64,000 nucleotides of DNA, taken from NCBI RefSeq assembly GCF_027887165.1, contig NC_077227.1, positions 73,495,110-73,559,109 of the forward strand, in the 5' to 3' direction. Positions 45,776 to 56,677 of the stretch are shown in pieces. Position 1 is the stretch's first letter. Every line of letters starts with the position of its first letter. The position numbers and the translations under genes are program-made. The stretch is from Monodelphis domestica (taxonomy: Eukaryota; Chordata; Mammalia; Didelphimorphia; Didelphidae). Below the pieces are notes generated by a model. The model did no database searches. It was not told the DNA's origin and saw nothing but the letters and a program-made list of their open reading frames with translations.

Positions 45776-47838
45776 CTATACATTATGGAATGATTACTGA
45801 TCTCCTGTGGCAGAAGTGTCTTCAATGTGAGGACCCAATGAAATCATGAATCCAAATCAGAAATTAATATTTCTTTGATGAGGACAACTTTGATAGTCGT
45901 GCAACCAAAGAGATAAAAGTATCATTTTTTAATGTGGTTTCTACTTTTTTAGATATTTTAGCTTTTCTTCCAAATCATTTTTTTCTTCTCTAACCACAAT
46001 TCATTTGGGTTTCTTCTGATGGTGGTCAGTAATAATCCTTTCACTCTTCTGTTTTAGGGAGGAAACAAACCAGACTAAAACCCTAAGGAGAGATAAAAGA
46101 TTTCTAGATTCTGTATTGTGCTCTGTGATTAGAAGCAAACTACTCAGCAACCTCAAGTCTTCATTTTTCTCATGCCCTTGGTGTGTTGGGATAATGTCTG
46201 CCACTTGACATGGTCAATGCAGAAGGGGAAAATCCTTTCAATATTTCCCACATCCTTAACATGCTCTTATCTCAATCATATTGAAAACAGTGGCCAGAAA
46301 ATACAGTCATACATTCAATCTCATTTTTCTACTCTACTTTTAAAGGCTCTAACCATAAACCTTCTATTTCTCCCCGAGCTGCCTTTCACTTGACCTTTCA
46401 GAAAGCAAGACTCATATTACTGCAGATATCTTGAATCCACAGAAATGTTAAGGTTTCTTGGGGGGAATAATAAGGGCCATTCAGAAATTGTCCCCATATT
46501 CAGTAACCTAGTCTCTCAACATGTCTGTGATATTATTGTATTCTCATTGGTAGTGCTTTTGAAATCTTTTCACTTTGTTTCTCATTTTACTTCATGTCAT
46601 CACTAACTACTCTTTCTGGGTGGGATCTAGCAAAGAAGGATGCTAATCCTAGAAGTTCATCTCTTCCCACTCCCTACTTAGAGATTAGCTTCATGTGTTG
46701 GAAAAGTCCAAAAGGATAAGATAAAATATTATTATGCATTGTGTGGTAGGAGAGCTCAATTGAGTTCAATTTTGTAAGCCAAGAGTTGTATTATGAAGTA
46801 AGGAAACAAAGGGAAAATTGAGAGGCTTTGTCCTTGAGGAGTTTACATTTTATGGAGAGTTATGTTGTACTGGGGGAATGAAACATACAGACAAAAATGT
46901 AAATCCAAAGCACATACATGGAAATTTCAAAAGGAAAAGGGTGGTTACATTTTGGTGGATTAGGAAAGGTTTTGTGTAGTGGGTGCCACCCCAGTCATGA
47001 TTCTTAGGAAGCTAAAGGTCAACCTCATTGTATTATTAGAACACTTTGCTATATGGTAGAATGGTGCTTTCATAGAAGAATTCCATGCAAACATCATCCC
47101 CTTTGGTGGTGCAAGAAAACCAATGGATCTGATTTTCAGAGAACACATAGATTTCCATAGAAACCTACTTTCTCCAAATTTTGGGTAGTGGGATGATTGC
47201 AGCATCCAAAAGAGTCGCCATAAAGCATGTACATGTCAATTACTTCCAGTCTACCTCAAATCTGACCTTCTACTCAAATCACTGGAATGAAATCCTCTAC
47301 TACCAAGGATTATTTGTGACTCTCTAAATGAGACAACTTCTGCCCTTTATTTATATTTTGCCTTTCCCTTGAAATCTTTATTCTTTGAGTTCTTCCCTAT
47401 TTCTGTACTGGGTTGAGGCACTGCATTACCCAGAAGAACTAAAGGCCCTTGGATGACTCGCATATTAGCAAAGATTAAGTTATTTGATTAATCGGATATG
47501 AGCTACTACCATATTGCAGATGGCATGGTACTGAGGTACAAGGCAGGCAAATTTTAATGAGGGTAGGGGGAGAAGGCAGGATGTAGACCAGGCTATCTAG
47601 AGCCAAGGAGGCCCAATAAACACTACACTGCAATGGAAAGGATAACCCAAAGAATTAGAAGCTGAGAGCAAATATATTTGCTGGGCATATGTTTCTGGGT
47701 ACATGCGTAGGACATCATGAGAATAATATGCCAGTCTCTTAGGCAAAGATATGAATATAGCTAATTTTGTTTTAATAGCAAAGGAAAGTAAAATGATCTT
47801 AAGTTCCCTGGTTGAAAATAGGAAGAAAACAGTCCTAC

Positions 47839-47872
47839 CTGTTCTGGGGGCATTTCACCAAATAATGTTTCA
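47839..47872 (-). CDS. VSTM4: VSTM4, 34-base juxtamembrane microexon
   Basis: Acceptor 'ttttccttttacag' above 47872 after a strong pyrimidine tract, and donor GTAGGA at 47833-47838. Two bases complete a Val codon, ten codons read KHYLVKCPQN, and two bases start the Ser codon finished by the next exon. This matches human RVRHYLVKCPQNSSGE. It encodes the segment just inside the membrane and includes a Cys that might be palmitoylated (inference). The entry phase requires the missing upstream transmembrane exon to end with one base of the codon. I found no such exon up to 64000. Confidence 0.93.
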
Positions 47873-48360
47873 CTGTAAAAGGAAAAACAAAACAAAACAG
47901 AAGACTGTAAATAAATGCTATTTCATAACTAAGTATTTTAGGAGTTACCAGAGATTCTGGGACTTGGGGAAGCTGTTTGTATCATTATCATTAGACATAG
48001 TCACTAATTATTTGGCCCTATAGGATCTATCTAGTGCTTATCTCTGGCACACTGGAAATGAGAGGTGGGACCCAAGAAGAAATTACAGAAACCAATGGAA
48101 TTGTGATGTTGAAACTCAAGTCAGCAACTGAAGAAAGGTCACAGAAAACTGCCCAAATTTCAAGGGCCAACCATGTCAACAAGAATTCTCATATAATGAA
48201 AATAATGACCTAGAGAGGATTCAACTGGTCTGTTATTCATTGTAATATGTATTTAGTCTGTCACCCTCTTCCATGTCTAAATAGGGTCTCATTTCTCAAA
48301 GTGCCTTAGAGTATATATCCTGTCTATCCTAGCTGTTTTGGAATATTCTATTTCCTAAGA

Positions 48361-48790
48361 GGCTCTAGTATAATGGAAAGAACATTGGATATTGGTTCTA
48401 GATGACCTGGAATTTGAATACTGTTTCTTCTACTTAATGCATGTGTGACTTTCACAAATCTTCCCATTTCTGGACTTCCATATCTATCAAATGATAGTTA
48501 TAGATTAGTTGTTGTTGTTCCATTGTTTTTAGTATTGGCTGTCTCTCCGTGATCCCATTTGGAATTTTCTTGACATAGATATACTAGAGTTATTTGTCAT
48601 TTTCTTCCCAATTCATTTTACAGATGAGGAAACCGAGGCAAACAGGGTTAAGTGATTTGCCCAGGGTCATGCAGCTAGAAAGTGTCTGAGGATGATTTTG
48701 AACTCAGTCCTGGCTATCTACTATGTCACTTGGGTTTAAAGTATATGATCACTAGAGTCCTTTCTAATCTTTGTTGTTATGAAAACATTT
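48361..48790. repeat. Sense CORE-SINE split by an antisense MAR1 (48508-48738)
   Basis: The outer SINE has 'taatggaaagaacattggat' on the left and 'atcactagagtcctttctaa' on the right. The inner MAR1 has 'gatcccatttggaattttct' and 'gatttgcccagggtcatgca'. Confidence 0.7.
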
Positions 48791-48864
48791 GTAACTTGAA
48801 CCCTTGGTGGGTTTCCTTATTTTAGGGAGGAGGGATAGATTGGATTAGACCTGGAATTCATTGG

Positions 48865-49650
48865 TATACGGAGCCCCTAGTGAGGAATTCTCTTTGTCAA
48901 TGTAGGCTTATACCTTAAATTCACAGAGTTGCCTGGGACATTGATGGGTTAGGTGGCCTCTCTACCAGTGTCATAGGGTCAGTATGCACTCAGGAAAGAA
49001 CTAGAACCCAGGGCATCTTTACTCTGAAGCCAACCCTCTAAATCCATTGTGGTACAGTGCCTTTCTTTTGTTTGATGACCTTGGTGTAGCACTTTAAAGT
49101 TGGAAAAGTATTGTATAGACATTATTTTCATTTGAAACTCACAACTGTCCTATCAGGCACACATATATACACACATATACCATACACCATCCTCATTTTA
49201 TAGGTGAGGAAACTGAAGCACCACAAAGTAAAAATTACTTCCCTGTGGACAATTAATAAGCATCAAAGAGATAGGTCTTGAACTCAGGTCTTCCTGATTC
49301 TCATGTCTGACACTTACTCTTCCATACTTCTCCTTAAAGGACCACATGATAAATAAAATTCTTGCTATCTCTTCCATAGGAACAATTTAATATGTGAGCT
49401 TACTTTTAGAAGTGGGACCAAGGCAGGCAGGCAGGCCTCAGGAAAAGTTGAGTTTTAAATCCATCTTCAGATATTTACCAGCCATGTGAACTTGGGCAAG
49501 TCACTTGAACTTTATTGTCTTAGTTTCCTAAACTGTAAAATGAGGATAATAATAGCACCTACTTCATAAGGAATCTTGTAAGGCTCAAATGAGATACTAT
49601 TTGAAAATCATTTCATAGATGCTTGATAAATGCATAGTCCCTTCTCTTCC
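48865..49650. repeat. Three successive CORE-SINE relics
   Basis: Antisense THER2-like 48865-49065 ('agagttgcctgggacattga'), antisense MIR 49085-49330 ('aggtgaggaaactgaagcac', 'cttgaactcaggtcttcctg') and sense MIR 49415-49650 ('cttgggcaagtcacttgaac', 'gtaaaatgaggataataata'). Confidence 0.65.
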
Positions 49651-49654
49651 TCTG

Positions 49655-49760
49655 TTTTATATACATATATAATTATATATAATATAATTAATTAATATAA
49701 TTAATTAGTTATATTAATATGTTTAATTAATGTAATTAATATAATGTACAATGCATATAA
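49655..49760. repeat. AT-rich TAATTAA low-complexity tract
   Basis: Repeated TTAATTAATATAA-type units. Confidence 0.85.
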
Positions 49761-50277
49761 TTATTTTATATATTGTCTTCCCTATTAGAGATCATAGAGC
49801 TTAAGGACAGGCAATAGACATCATATCCCCTCGGGGATTCCAACCTTATGGGCAGAGTGCAAATGGAACTATATACCTTATATACAAAGTGCTTAGAGTG
49901 TCATATTGATGCAAGTACTATTGTGGCTCTCTCTTAGAATGCTGATAATGGAATCTTTCTGAATAGAATCCAAAAGAAATCCTCCTCATATGGAAATTTT
50001 ACATGGAATTCTGATCTGCCATCAGAATGTGTCATGATAAATGTTTAATGTACTTCACTGGAGAAGGAAACAATGGTTTAATACTCTGATTTGGATGACT
50101 CTACTATGAATCAGTCAAAAAACATTTATTCAAGACCTACTATTTTCAAGACATTTTGATAAATACTAATGAAGAACATGAATATATGTTTTAATATAAA
50201 TAATATATATACATATGTGTATACATACACACACTCAAATATATGTTATATACATAATTGTCTTTGCTTTAAAAGAA

Positions 50278-50445
50278 CTTGTAGGGGCCAGCTAATTAGC
50301 ACAGTGGACAGAGCACCATGCCTGGATTTGAGAGAATGGGTTCAAAAAATTCCTGGCTGTGTGACCCTGGATGAGTCACTATTGTCTAGCTCTTATTGCT
50401 CTTCTGTCTTACAAAACAGAAGTTAAAAGTTTAAAAAAAATAGAG
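50278..50445 (+). repeat. WSINE1/MAR1-type SINE, sense, shortened
   Basis: 'ggggccagctaattagcaca', 'ctggctgtgtgaccctggat' and an A-rich end. Confidence 0.7.
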
Positions 50446-50933
50446 AAACTATAATCCAATTGGGGAGATGATCAATAAAGGGAGGAAATACTTGTGACTG
50501 AAGAGAGTAAATGATAGTTGGCCAATGATCAATATCTTTTTTCATCTCTATATCCTATGATCTCATTCATTTCTATTTGATTTCATCTTATCAAATTCAG
50601 GCCATTATTTTAGTCTGTCAAGATCTTTCTGGATACTAATCATGCCATTTAATTAATTAACTGTCTTAGCAACACAACTCCCATAAAAATGATAAGCATG
50701 TTATCTGAGTGTAGAAACAAAATTTGAAATAGCAGACATTTTCCTTCTCGTTGTGATGAATCCATTACTCGGTTTTCTTCAAGTATAGTTGTTAAACAAA
50801 TAATGAATACACCTAACTACACTATCATTATGTCTATATTTCCATACTTTTTTCTACCAGAACCTAACATGCAAAATGCTCAAGATTGATTCTGCATCAT
50901 TTTCTTATTGATCCTTTTTTAAAATTTTGTTGT

Positions 50934-51469
50934 GTAACTGCTGTAGATATGGTTTCCTATCTCTGAATTTAGTTCAAAATTCAGCTGAATGTAATGAGTT
51001 AAGTTCAGAGATCCAGTTCTCTGGCTATTACTGATCTATTCTTACTTCAGGAAATTTTGCTAACCTTGGGGATGTATGAACACTAGGAAATTTGAGTTAG
51101 TATCTTTACCCCACCATGCTATCCTTCAAGGACTTCTAGTTTAATGTCTAAAAGATTTGATCTGTTATTTTTTGACCTTGCAGTTGGGCTTAAAGAATGA
51201 ACAGTTCTGCTAGCACTTCACTACCAAACTTCCCCTTGCCTCAGCTACAAAAGTAATAATATTGTCCTCAATTCCGTGATGCCCCCTATCTACTTTTATT
51301 CTTTGTTTTATATTCCTCAAAAACTATAAAAGAAACCTGCCCCCCTCATTTGGGTTCTTAATTTGCCAGGAAAGTTGAGACCTGATTTTTTTGGTTAATT
51401 CATACTTTATCAATTAATTGTTCATGCTTGGAACTTTGTGCCTCAGTTTACCTTATTTTAACTGTTACA
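50934..51469 (+). mobile_element. Probable solo LTR of an endogenous retrovirus (fossil)
   Basis: About 535 bases beginning TGTAACTG and ending ACTGTTACA. A TATA-like 'aactataaaagaaacctg' lies about two thirds in, followed by the GC-richer R-like start and 'gtgcctcagtttacc' before the end. No coding interior is adjacent. I could not confirm a target-site duplication, so the ends are approximate. It looks old and inactive. Confidence 0.5.
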
Positions 51470-53025
51470 AGAGAAACATCAGGAATGGCCTTGTCAGACT
51501 ACAAATAGATTTTATCTTTTGTATCCTGTATCATGGAAAAAATAAAGGCTCTTAAGTGAGAGAATCAGGGGCCAGATCCCAGCTCTGTTGTTTTTACTTT
51601 TTACGTGACTTTTAACCTTTAAATCATTTATTTAGCACATTTTAACATTAAGTCATTTTACATCTCTGATTTTCAGTTTCCTTATTTATAAAGTGAAGGA
51701 ACTTTATAAGTTAACCTCTCTAGTCTCTTCTGGCTCTCAAGTTCTTACCTTTGAATGAACCATAAAATAACTTTTTCCAAAAGAAAATTAGGCTAAGTCT
51801 GACATGATTTGTTCTTAGTGAACTGATCCTGGCCTCTAATGATAATTGCTTCTTTTTCTTGGCAATCCATGTCTATTCCCAAGTAGCTTTTCTTTTAAAT
51901 CAGTTGTTGAATTTAAGAAAGAAATTCTATAAGGGTAAACCTCCATATCTTACTCCCTTTATAATATCACCCACTTTCAAATGTGGTGTGCTGCACTATG
52001 AATTTGCAGATAATTCTTTTTAACAGCTAGGAATGGTCTGAAGGTTTGACAAAGGAAATATTTTTTAAAGACTATAATTTTATACATGAGATCAGCATTT
52101 GTGGTCAAAACTAGAAAAGGAGAAAACAGACCCAGAAAAATCTGCTTAAAGAAGAAGAAATATGTAGTTTTTGAAGACTGTAATTCATTTCTTTGTGTTT
52201 CTGATCTATATTTGTGAATGAGATGTAACTTTAAGAATTTCAAATATTACATTTGCTTTAAAAATTATTTTCTATACTATTTTAGTTCTGCTTCTTAAAA
52301 ATTCCTTTGGGAAATGATTTGATTCTATTAACTGGCTATTTTATTAAAAGGAACCCTAGGGATAGGGCTATGAATATGGTGGGACTTCAATTCAGGGAGA
52401 TTTTTGAAGGCTGGCTAAGAATGAAGTGGGAAAGTACCTGAGCCAAAGAATATGTGTATAGGGGAGGGGCCAAGGGAGGAAGGGGAAGGCACATCACCTG
52501 GTAACAACCACAAGGTGGCAGAATGAACACATATAGCCACTCCCTACTGTCCCAGGAAAATAATCTATAGACCAAAGATATGGGAGGTTGGAGGAGGTAC
52601 CCAGAGGTTCATTGTGAATTTAAGATAGTTAGCAAGTCTATCCAGGGAAAAGCATCTTATTCTCTCTTCTTCCAAATCAGATTCCTATGTTGATGCTGGA
52701 CTTCAGAATTAGCATTTAACGGTAGTATTTACTTAGCATTGCTCTACAGAACTTCAGAGGCTATCACATTGAAATTTGGTGTTTTTAATAAGAGATTAGA
52801 CAGTGTCTGAAGGCCTCACCCCAGGTCTTGTGATGATCTAGCAAAGGTTTCATATTGATGAGAATTCAGGATTTCTAAGAAGGCTTCCTTGTCCTCTCCC
52901 TTCAACCCCCCACTTCCCAACTGCCAAAATTCTCTCATTTATCTTTTAAGTCGTATCAAGGACTCTTGTGATGGGAGATAAAGCCTTTTATTTCATAATT
53001 ATGTCTAGTAATCAACAAGCATTTT
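51470..53025. other. No recognised repeat; includes a CTCF-like site
   Basis: About 1.5 kb of single-copy-like intron sequence. The GC-balanced part at about 52400-52620 is distinct from its AT-rich flanks. Confidence 0.45.
52508..52521 (+). promoter_or_regulatory. CTCF-like motif
   Basis: CCACAAGGTGGCAG fits the CTCF core CCASYAGRKGGCRS at 13 of 14 positions. It lies in a locally GC-richer island in the VSTM4 intron. Occupancy is unknown. Confidence 0.45.
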
Positions 53026-53029
53026 AGTT

Positions 53030-54600
53030 CATTGATTTCCTTCAATTAACCAAACACATACTATATCCAGGTACTATGATGGGCTTTAAGGATAAAAAGC
53101 TGAAAATGGAATAGTCTCTCCCCTCAGGGAGTTTACATTCTATCAAAAAGGCAATGTATATGTGTGGGTGTATATATATATAATTATATGTATATATATA
53201 TATATATTTGATTTAAACATAGAAAATATGAGATAATTTTGGAGAGAGAAGACACCACTGTCTGGGGGATCAGGAAAGGCTTCATGCAAAAGGAGATCCT
53301 TATGGTGAACTTTGAGGAGAACTCACAATTCTAAGAAGCAGAGGGGAAGAAAGAGTATATTCCAAGCATGGATGACAACATTTCCTACTTTTGTCAGGCT
53401 TTATGCTCAATATCAAGGACTCAAAGACTAAACCAAAGAAGTTTATATCTATCAAAAGGGATCACACACACATACACCCACATGCATAATTAAAATATAA
53501 ACATGGATTTCAGAAGAAATATCAATAATCTCAGATATGGAAATGATATCACTCTAATGGCAGAAAATAAGGAAGAATTAAGAAGTCTTTTGATGAGGGT
53601 AAAAGAGGAGAGTGTAAAAGCTGGCTTGAAGCTTAATGTTAGAAAAAATTAAGATCATGGCATCTGGTACCATCACTTTCTGGCAAATAGAGGAAGAATT
53701 GGAAGTAATCAGAATCAGATTTTATATTCTTGGGCTCAGAGATCACTACAGATGGTGACTGAAGTCATAAAATTAGAAGATACTTGCTTCTTGGAAGGAA
53801 AACTATGGCAAGTCTGGAGAGCATACTAAAAAGCACAGGTATCACTTTACTGATAGAAGTTTGTATAGTCAAAGCTGTGGCATTTCCAGTAATTATGTAT
53901 TGTTATGAGAATTGGACTATAAGGAAGGCTGGGCATCAGAGAATCAAAATTTTCAAATTGTAGTGCTGGAGAAGACTTTTGAGAGTCCATTGGGCATAAA
54001 AGAGATTAAATCAGTTGATAGTTTAAGGAGATTAACTCTGAGTATTTTTTGGAAGGACAACTAAGGACTAATATAGTTTGGCTACAAAATGAAAAGACAG
54101 GATTCCTTGGAAAAGACTGATGCTGGAAAAGATCTAAGGCAAAAGGAGGAGGGAATAACAGAAGATGATAGTGTCATGGAAGCAATGGATATAAGCTTGA
54201 ACAGATCTTGGGAGATAATGGAGGAGAGAATGGCCTGACATTTATGGTCCATGGGGTCACAAAGAGTTCAACAACCACAACAATATCAATGATGGAGATA
54301 GTCACTAGCTCCTAGAGATCAGAAGAGGCCTCATGTAGAAAAGGAAAGGGAATGAGAAAGTCTTCGAGGAACTAGAATAGCTAGTGTTAAAGCAAGGAGC
54401 CAGAAGATTGAGTGTCCTGTTTAAAGAAGAGTAAGAAGGCCAGCTTGGCTGGGCTATGATAGAAAAAGGAGTAATGTACTATAAGGTTAGATCCAGGGCT
54501 CTGCCAAAGAGAGGTGTTTGTATTTGAGCTCAGAAGTAATGGAGACCTAGTAAAAGTTTAGTAAATGCTTACTGAATTGAACTCAAGGGCCCCTAGTCAA
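53030..54600 (+). repeat. Ancient therian repeat split by an RTE LINE
   Basis: 53030-53390 ('cagggagtttacattctatc', 'ggggatcaggaaaggcttca') and 54290-54600 ('ggaactagaatagctagtg', 'agaaggccagcttggctggg') are parts of the same old repeat type seen at 17500-17955. The RTE element lies between them. The family is not named with confidence. Confidence 0.45.
53490..54285 (+). mobile_element. RTE-clade LINE (BovB-like) 3' region
   Basis: 'gatatcactctaatggcaga', 'aagatcatggcatctggtac', 'ctacagatggtgactgaagt', 'gagaattggactataaggaa' and 'agtgctggagaagacttttg' follow the end of the BovB/RTE reverse transcriptase ORF. It closes with 'catggggtcacaaagagttc'. The frame is broken many times. The closing tail is shared with the MAR1 SINEs of this window. 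Confidence 0.85.
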
Positions 54601-54745
54601 TATTCTCATTTTATAGATAAAAGAAACTGAGACCTACAAAGGCAAAGTGACTTGCCCAGGGTCACAAAGATAGTAAGCAGTCAAGTGAGGATTCAAACTC
54701 AAGTCCTCTGACTTGATATTATTATACCACATTGACTCTCATTTA
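54600..54745 (-). repeat. MIR, antisense
   Basis: 'gataaaagaaactgagacct' and 'gacttgcccagggtcacaaa'. Confidence 0.7.
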
Positions 54746-54972
54746 ACACTATTCTACAGGGAGAATTATGATTCCCACCAGTCTTCTCTTGCCCCCAACC
54801 TTGTCCTTTGCCTTTTTACCTTGAGAGGGTTTTGGTTAGGTTTATAACAAAGATGACATCTGTTTGATCAAGTTTTAAATAATTGTACTTGAGTGATTTT
54901 TGCACAGAGCACCAAGTACAAGAGTAGGGTTTTCCTTATTACATCTAAAGAATGATGTATCTTGTTAACCTG

Positions 54973-55000
54973 TGTATGTGTGTGTGTGTGTGTGTGTGTT
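54973..55000. repeat. (TG)n microsatellite
   Basis: Short uninterrupted GT run. The following 55001-55350 holds nothing nameable. Confidence 0.9.
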
Positions 55001-55354
55001 TAAAAAAAGAAAAGTGGAATCCAAAGTACTAGCATCCTGTGGTTACTCGGCTGACCACCAAGGCTTATAATACAGCTGGATATGGAAAAAGGACTCCCCA
55101 AAGTCTCATGGTAGGAGTTCCATCTGTAACTCTTCACATCTGTTTGGTTTCTGAGTCTGAAACCAGCTTTGTGGCAATCTCAGCTTGGCATCATCTCTAT
55201 ACCCAGCCCAGTTCTTTCTGACTCAAACCATCATGAGTAAGAGAGAAACCACGGAGTTGGAATGTAGTTATCACCATCAATGTTGTATGAAGTAAGGCAG
55301 AAGGCAGTTTTTTAGAGTCATGAAGCATTCAATCTGGAAGAACCTTTGAAGAAA

Positions 55355-55510
55355 ATCCAATTCCCTCATGTTGCAGTTGAGAAAATTGAGGTAAGATGAC
55401 CAATAGACAAGATGACTTGACTTGGGCCACACAGCTAGCAAGTATCAAGAACAGATATCCAAAAGAAGACTTCAAATCCAATACTTTTCCCACTACCACT
55501 TGTAGCTTTT
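55355..55510 (-). repeat. MIR, antisense
   Basis: 'gttgagaaaattgaggtaag' and 'cttgggccacacagctagca'. Confidence 0.65.
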
Positions 55511-55689
55511 CTTCCAGGGCTAAATTGGTTTGGCAAGAAGAAAATAGGTCAACCATGTATGTGATTTTGGAAGGAATGTCTTTTTTTCTACTTTCACAAT
55601 ATTTTAGGATATTAATATAAGGCTTATTCAAGAGTTGCTGAAATTTCTCTAGTACTCCTACTAAATTTATGTTAAATTACTTGGAAACT

Positions 55690-56075
55690 CCCTTTTCTTG
55701 TTCTCCATATATTACTCTTTGTCAACTATTCGTATGTCTTGTCACAGATTGTCCTCTTTGCCTACGATATGTTCTCTCTTCACCTCTGCCTCTTAGAATT
55801 GCTAGTTTCCTTCCAAGTTCACCTCAAGGGCTACTTTCTCCAAGAAATCTTCCCTGATACAACCTGCCCCCAATATGCTTATGTCTTTTCCCTTCCAAAT
55901 TACTTTATATATATAATATGTATATATCTTGCATAATCTTGTATAAGTATACATGTTGTCTTCATGATAAAATGCAAACTTCTTGAGGAGAAAGACAATT
56001 CTGTTTTCAGCTTTGTTTCCTTAGTACCTATTACAGTGCCTGTAGGCAGTAGGTGTTTAATTGATTTTTGAAAAC
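55690..56075 (+). mobile_element. L2 LINE 3' end, first of a tandem pair
   Basis: 'cacctctgcctcttagaatt', 'cttccaagttcacctcaagg' and 'gtaggcagtaggtgtttaat'. A TATATA patch near 55905-55930 interrupts it. Confidence 0.8.
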
Positions 56076-56079
56076 CTCA

Positions 56080-56375
56080 CCATTGCATTCCTGATGTCTT
56101 AGACTCTCCCTCCATGTCTGAAATACATACTTTCCTCACTTTTATCTCCTAGAGTTCTTAGCTTCTTGCAAGGCACAGATCAGGTGCCGCTCCCTCCAAG
56201 AAGCCATTCCTAATCCCTTTAATGATCTTATATTTCTGTTATGATGTATCCACCAATAGAACATAAACTTCATGAGGGTAGGGCTATTTGTTATTGTTGT
56301 TGTTTCTGCTTTTATCTTTGTATCCCCAGTGCCCAGAATAGTACTCTTACCTATAATATAGGCTTCATTAATTAA
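56080..56375 (+). mobile_element. L2 LINE 3' end, second of a tandem pair
   Basis: 'ctcctagagttcttagcttc', 'ctccctccaagaagccattc', 'acataaacttcatgagggta' and 'ttgtatccccagtgcccaga'. It follows the first copy in the same orientation almost without a gap. Confidence 0.8.
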
Positions 56376-56394
56376 GAAGAACATATAAGAAGGT

Positions 56395-56520
56395 AGTTTG
56401 GTTTAATGACCAGAGTTGGTCTTGGAGCAGGAATGATGAAGTTCAAGACTTGGCTGTGTGTCTTTGAGCATGTTTCTTAACTCATCACCTTTCTAAAAAT
56501 CTAAAATCAAATTTTGAAAA
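56395..56520 (+). repeat. MIR-like relic, sense
   Basis: 'ggtttaatgaccagagttgg' and 'gtctttgagcatgtttctta'. The sequence 56521-56677 has nothing nameable. Confidence 0.5.
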
Positions 56521-56677
56521 GAAAATGCAGCCATCTTTTGCTAGAGGAAGTTTGGGGGTTTTATTTTATCCCAATGTGCCTTCTATGAATGAAATCCAAG
56601 GTCCAGCTCCTCCCCCTCTGCCTAAGAAGAAATGAGTTTCAATAAGCACTTTCTAACATCTGTATGAGGAAGAAGAG

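Larger units (their letters stand above)
41112..47838 (-). other. VSTM4: VSTM4 intron (6.7 kb)
   Basis: Bounded by GTAGGA (47833-47838) and CAG (41112-41114). It contains the pyrimidine tract, SINE and L2 relics listed here, and single-copy-like sequence at 42906-43490, 44151-44855 and 45776-47838. An old 'gaggagtttacattttatgg' repeat piece lies at about 46835-46860. Confidence 0.85.

Noticed and set aside
55039-55221. 60-residue plus-strand ORF considered as an exon
   Set aside because: No flanking splice signals in frame and no family resemblance.
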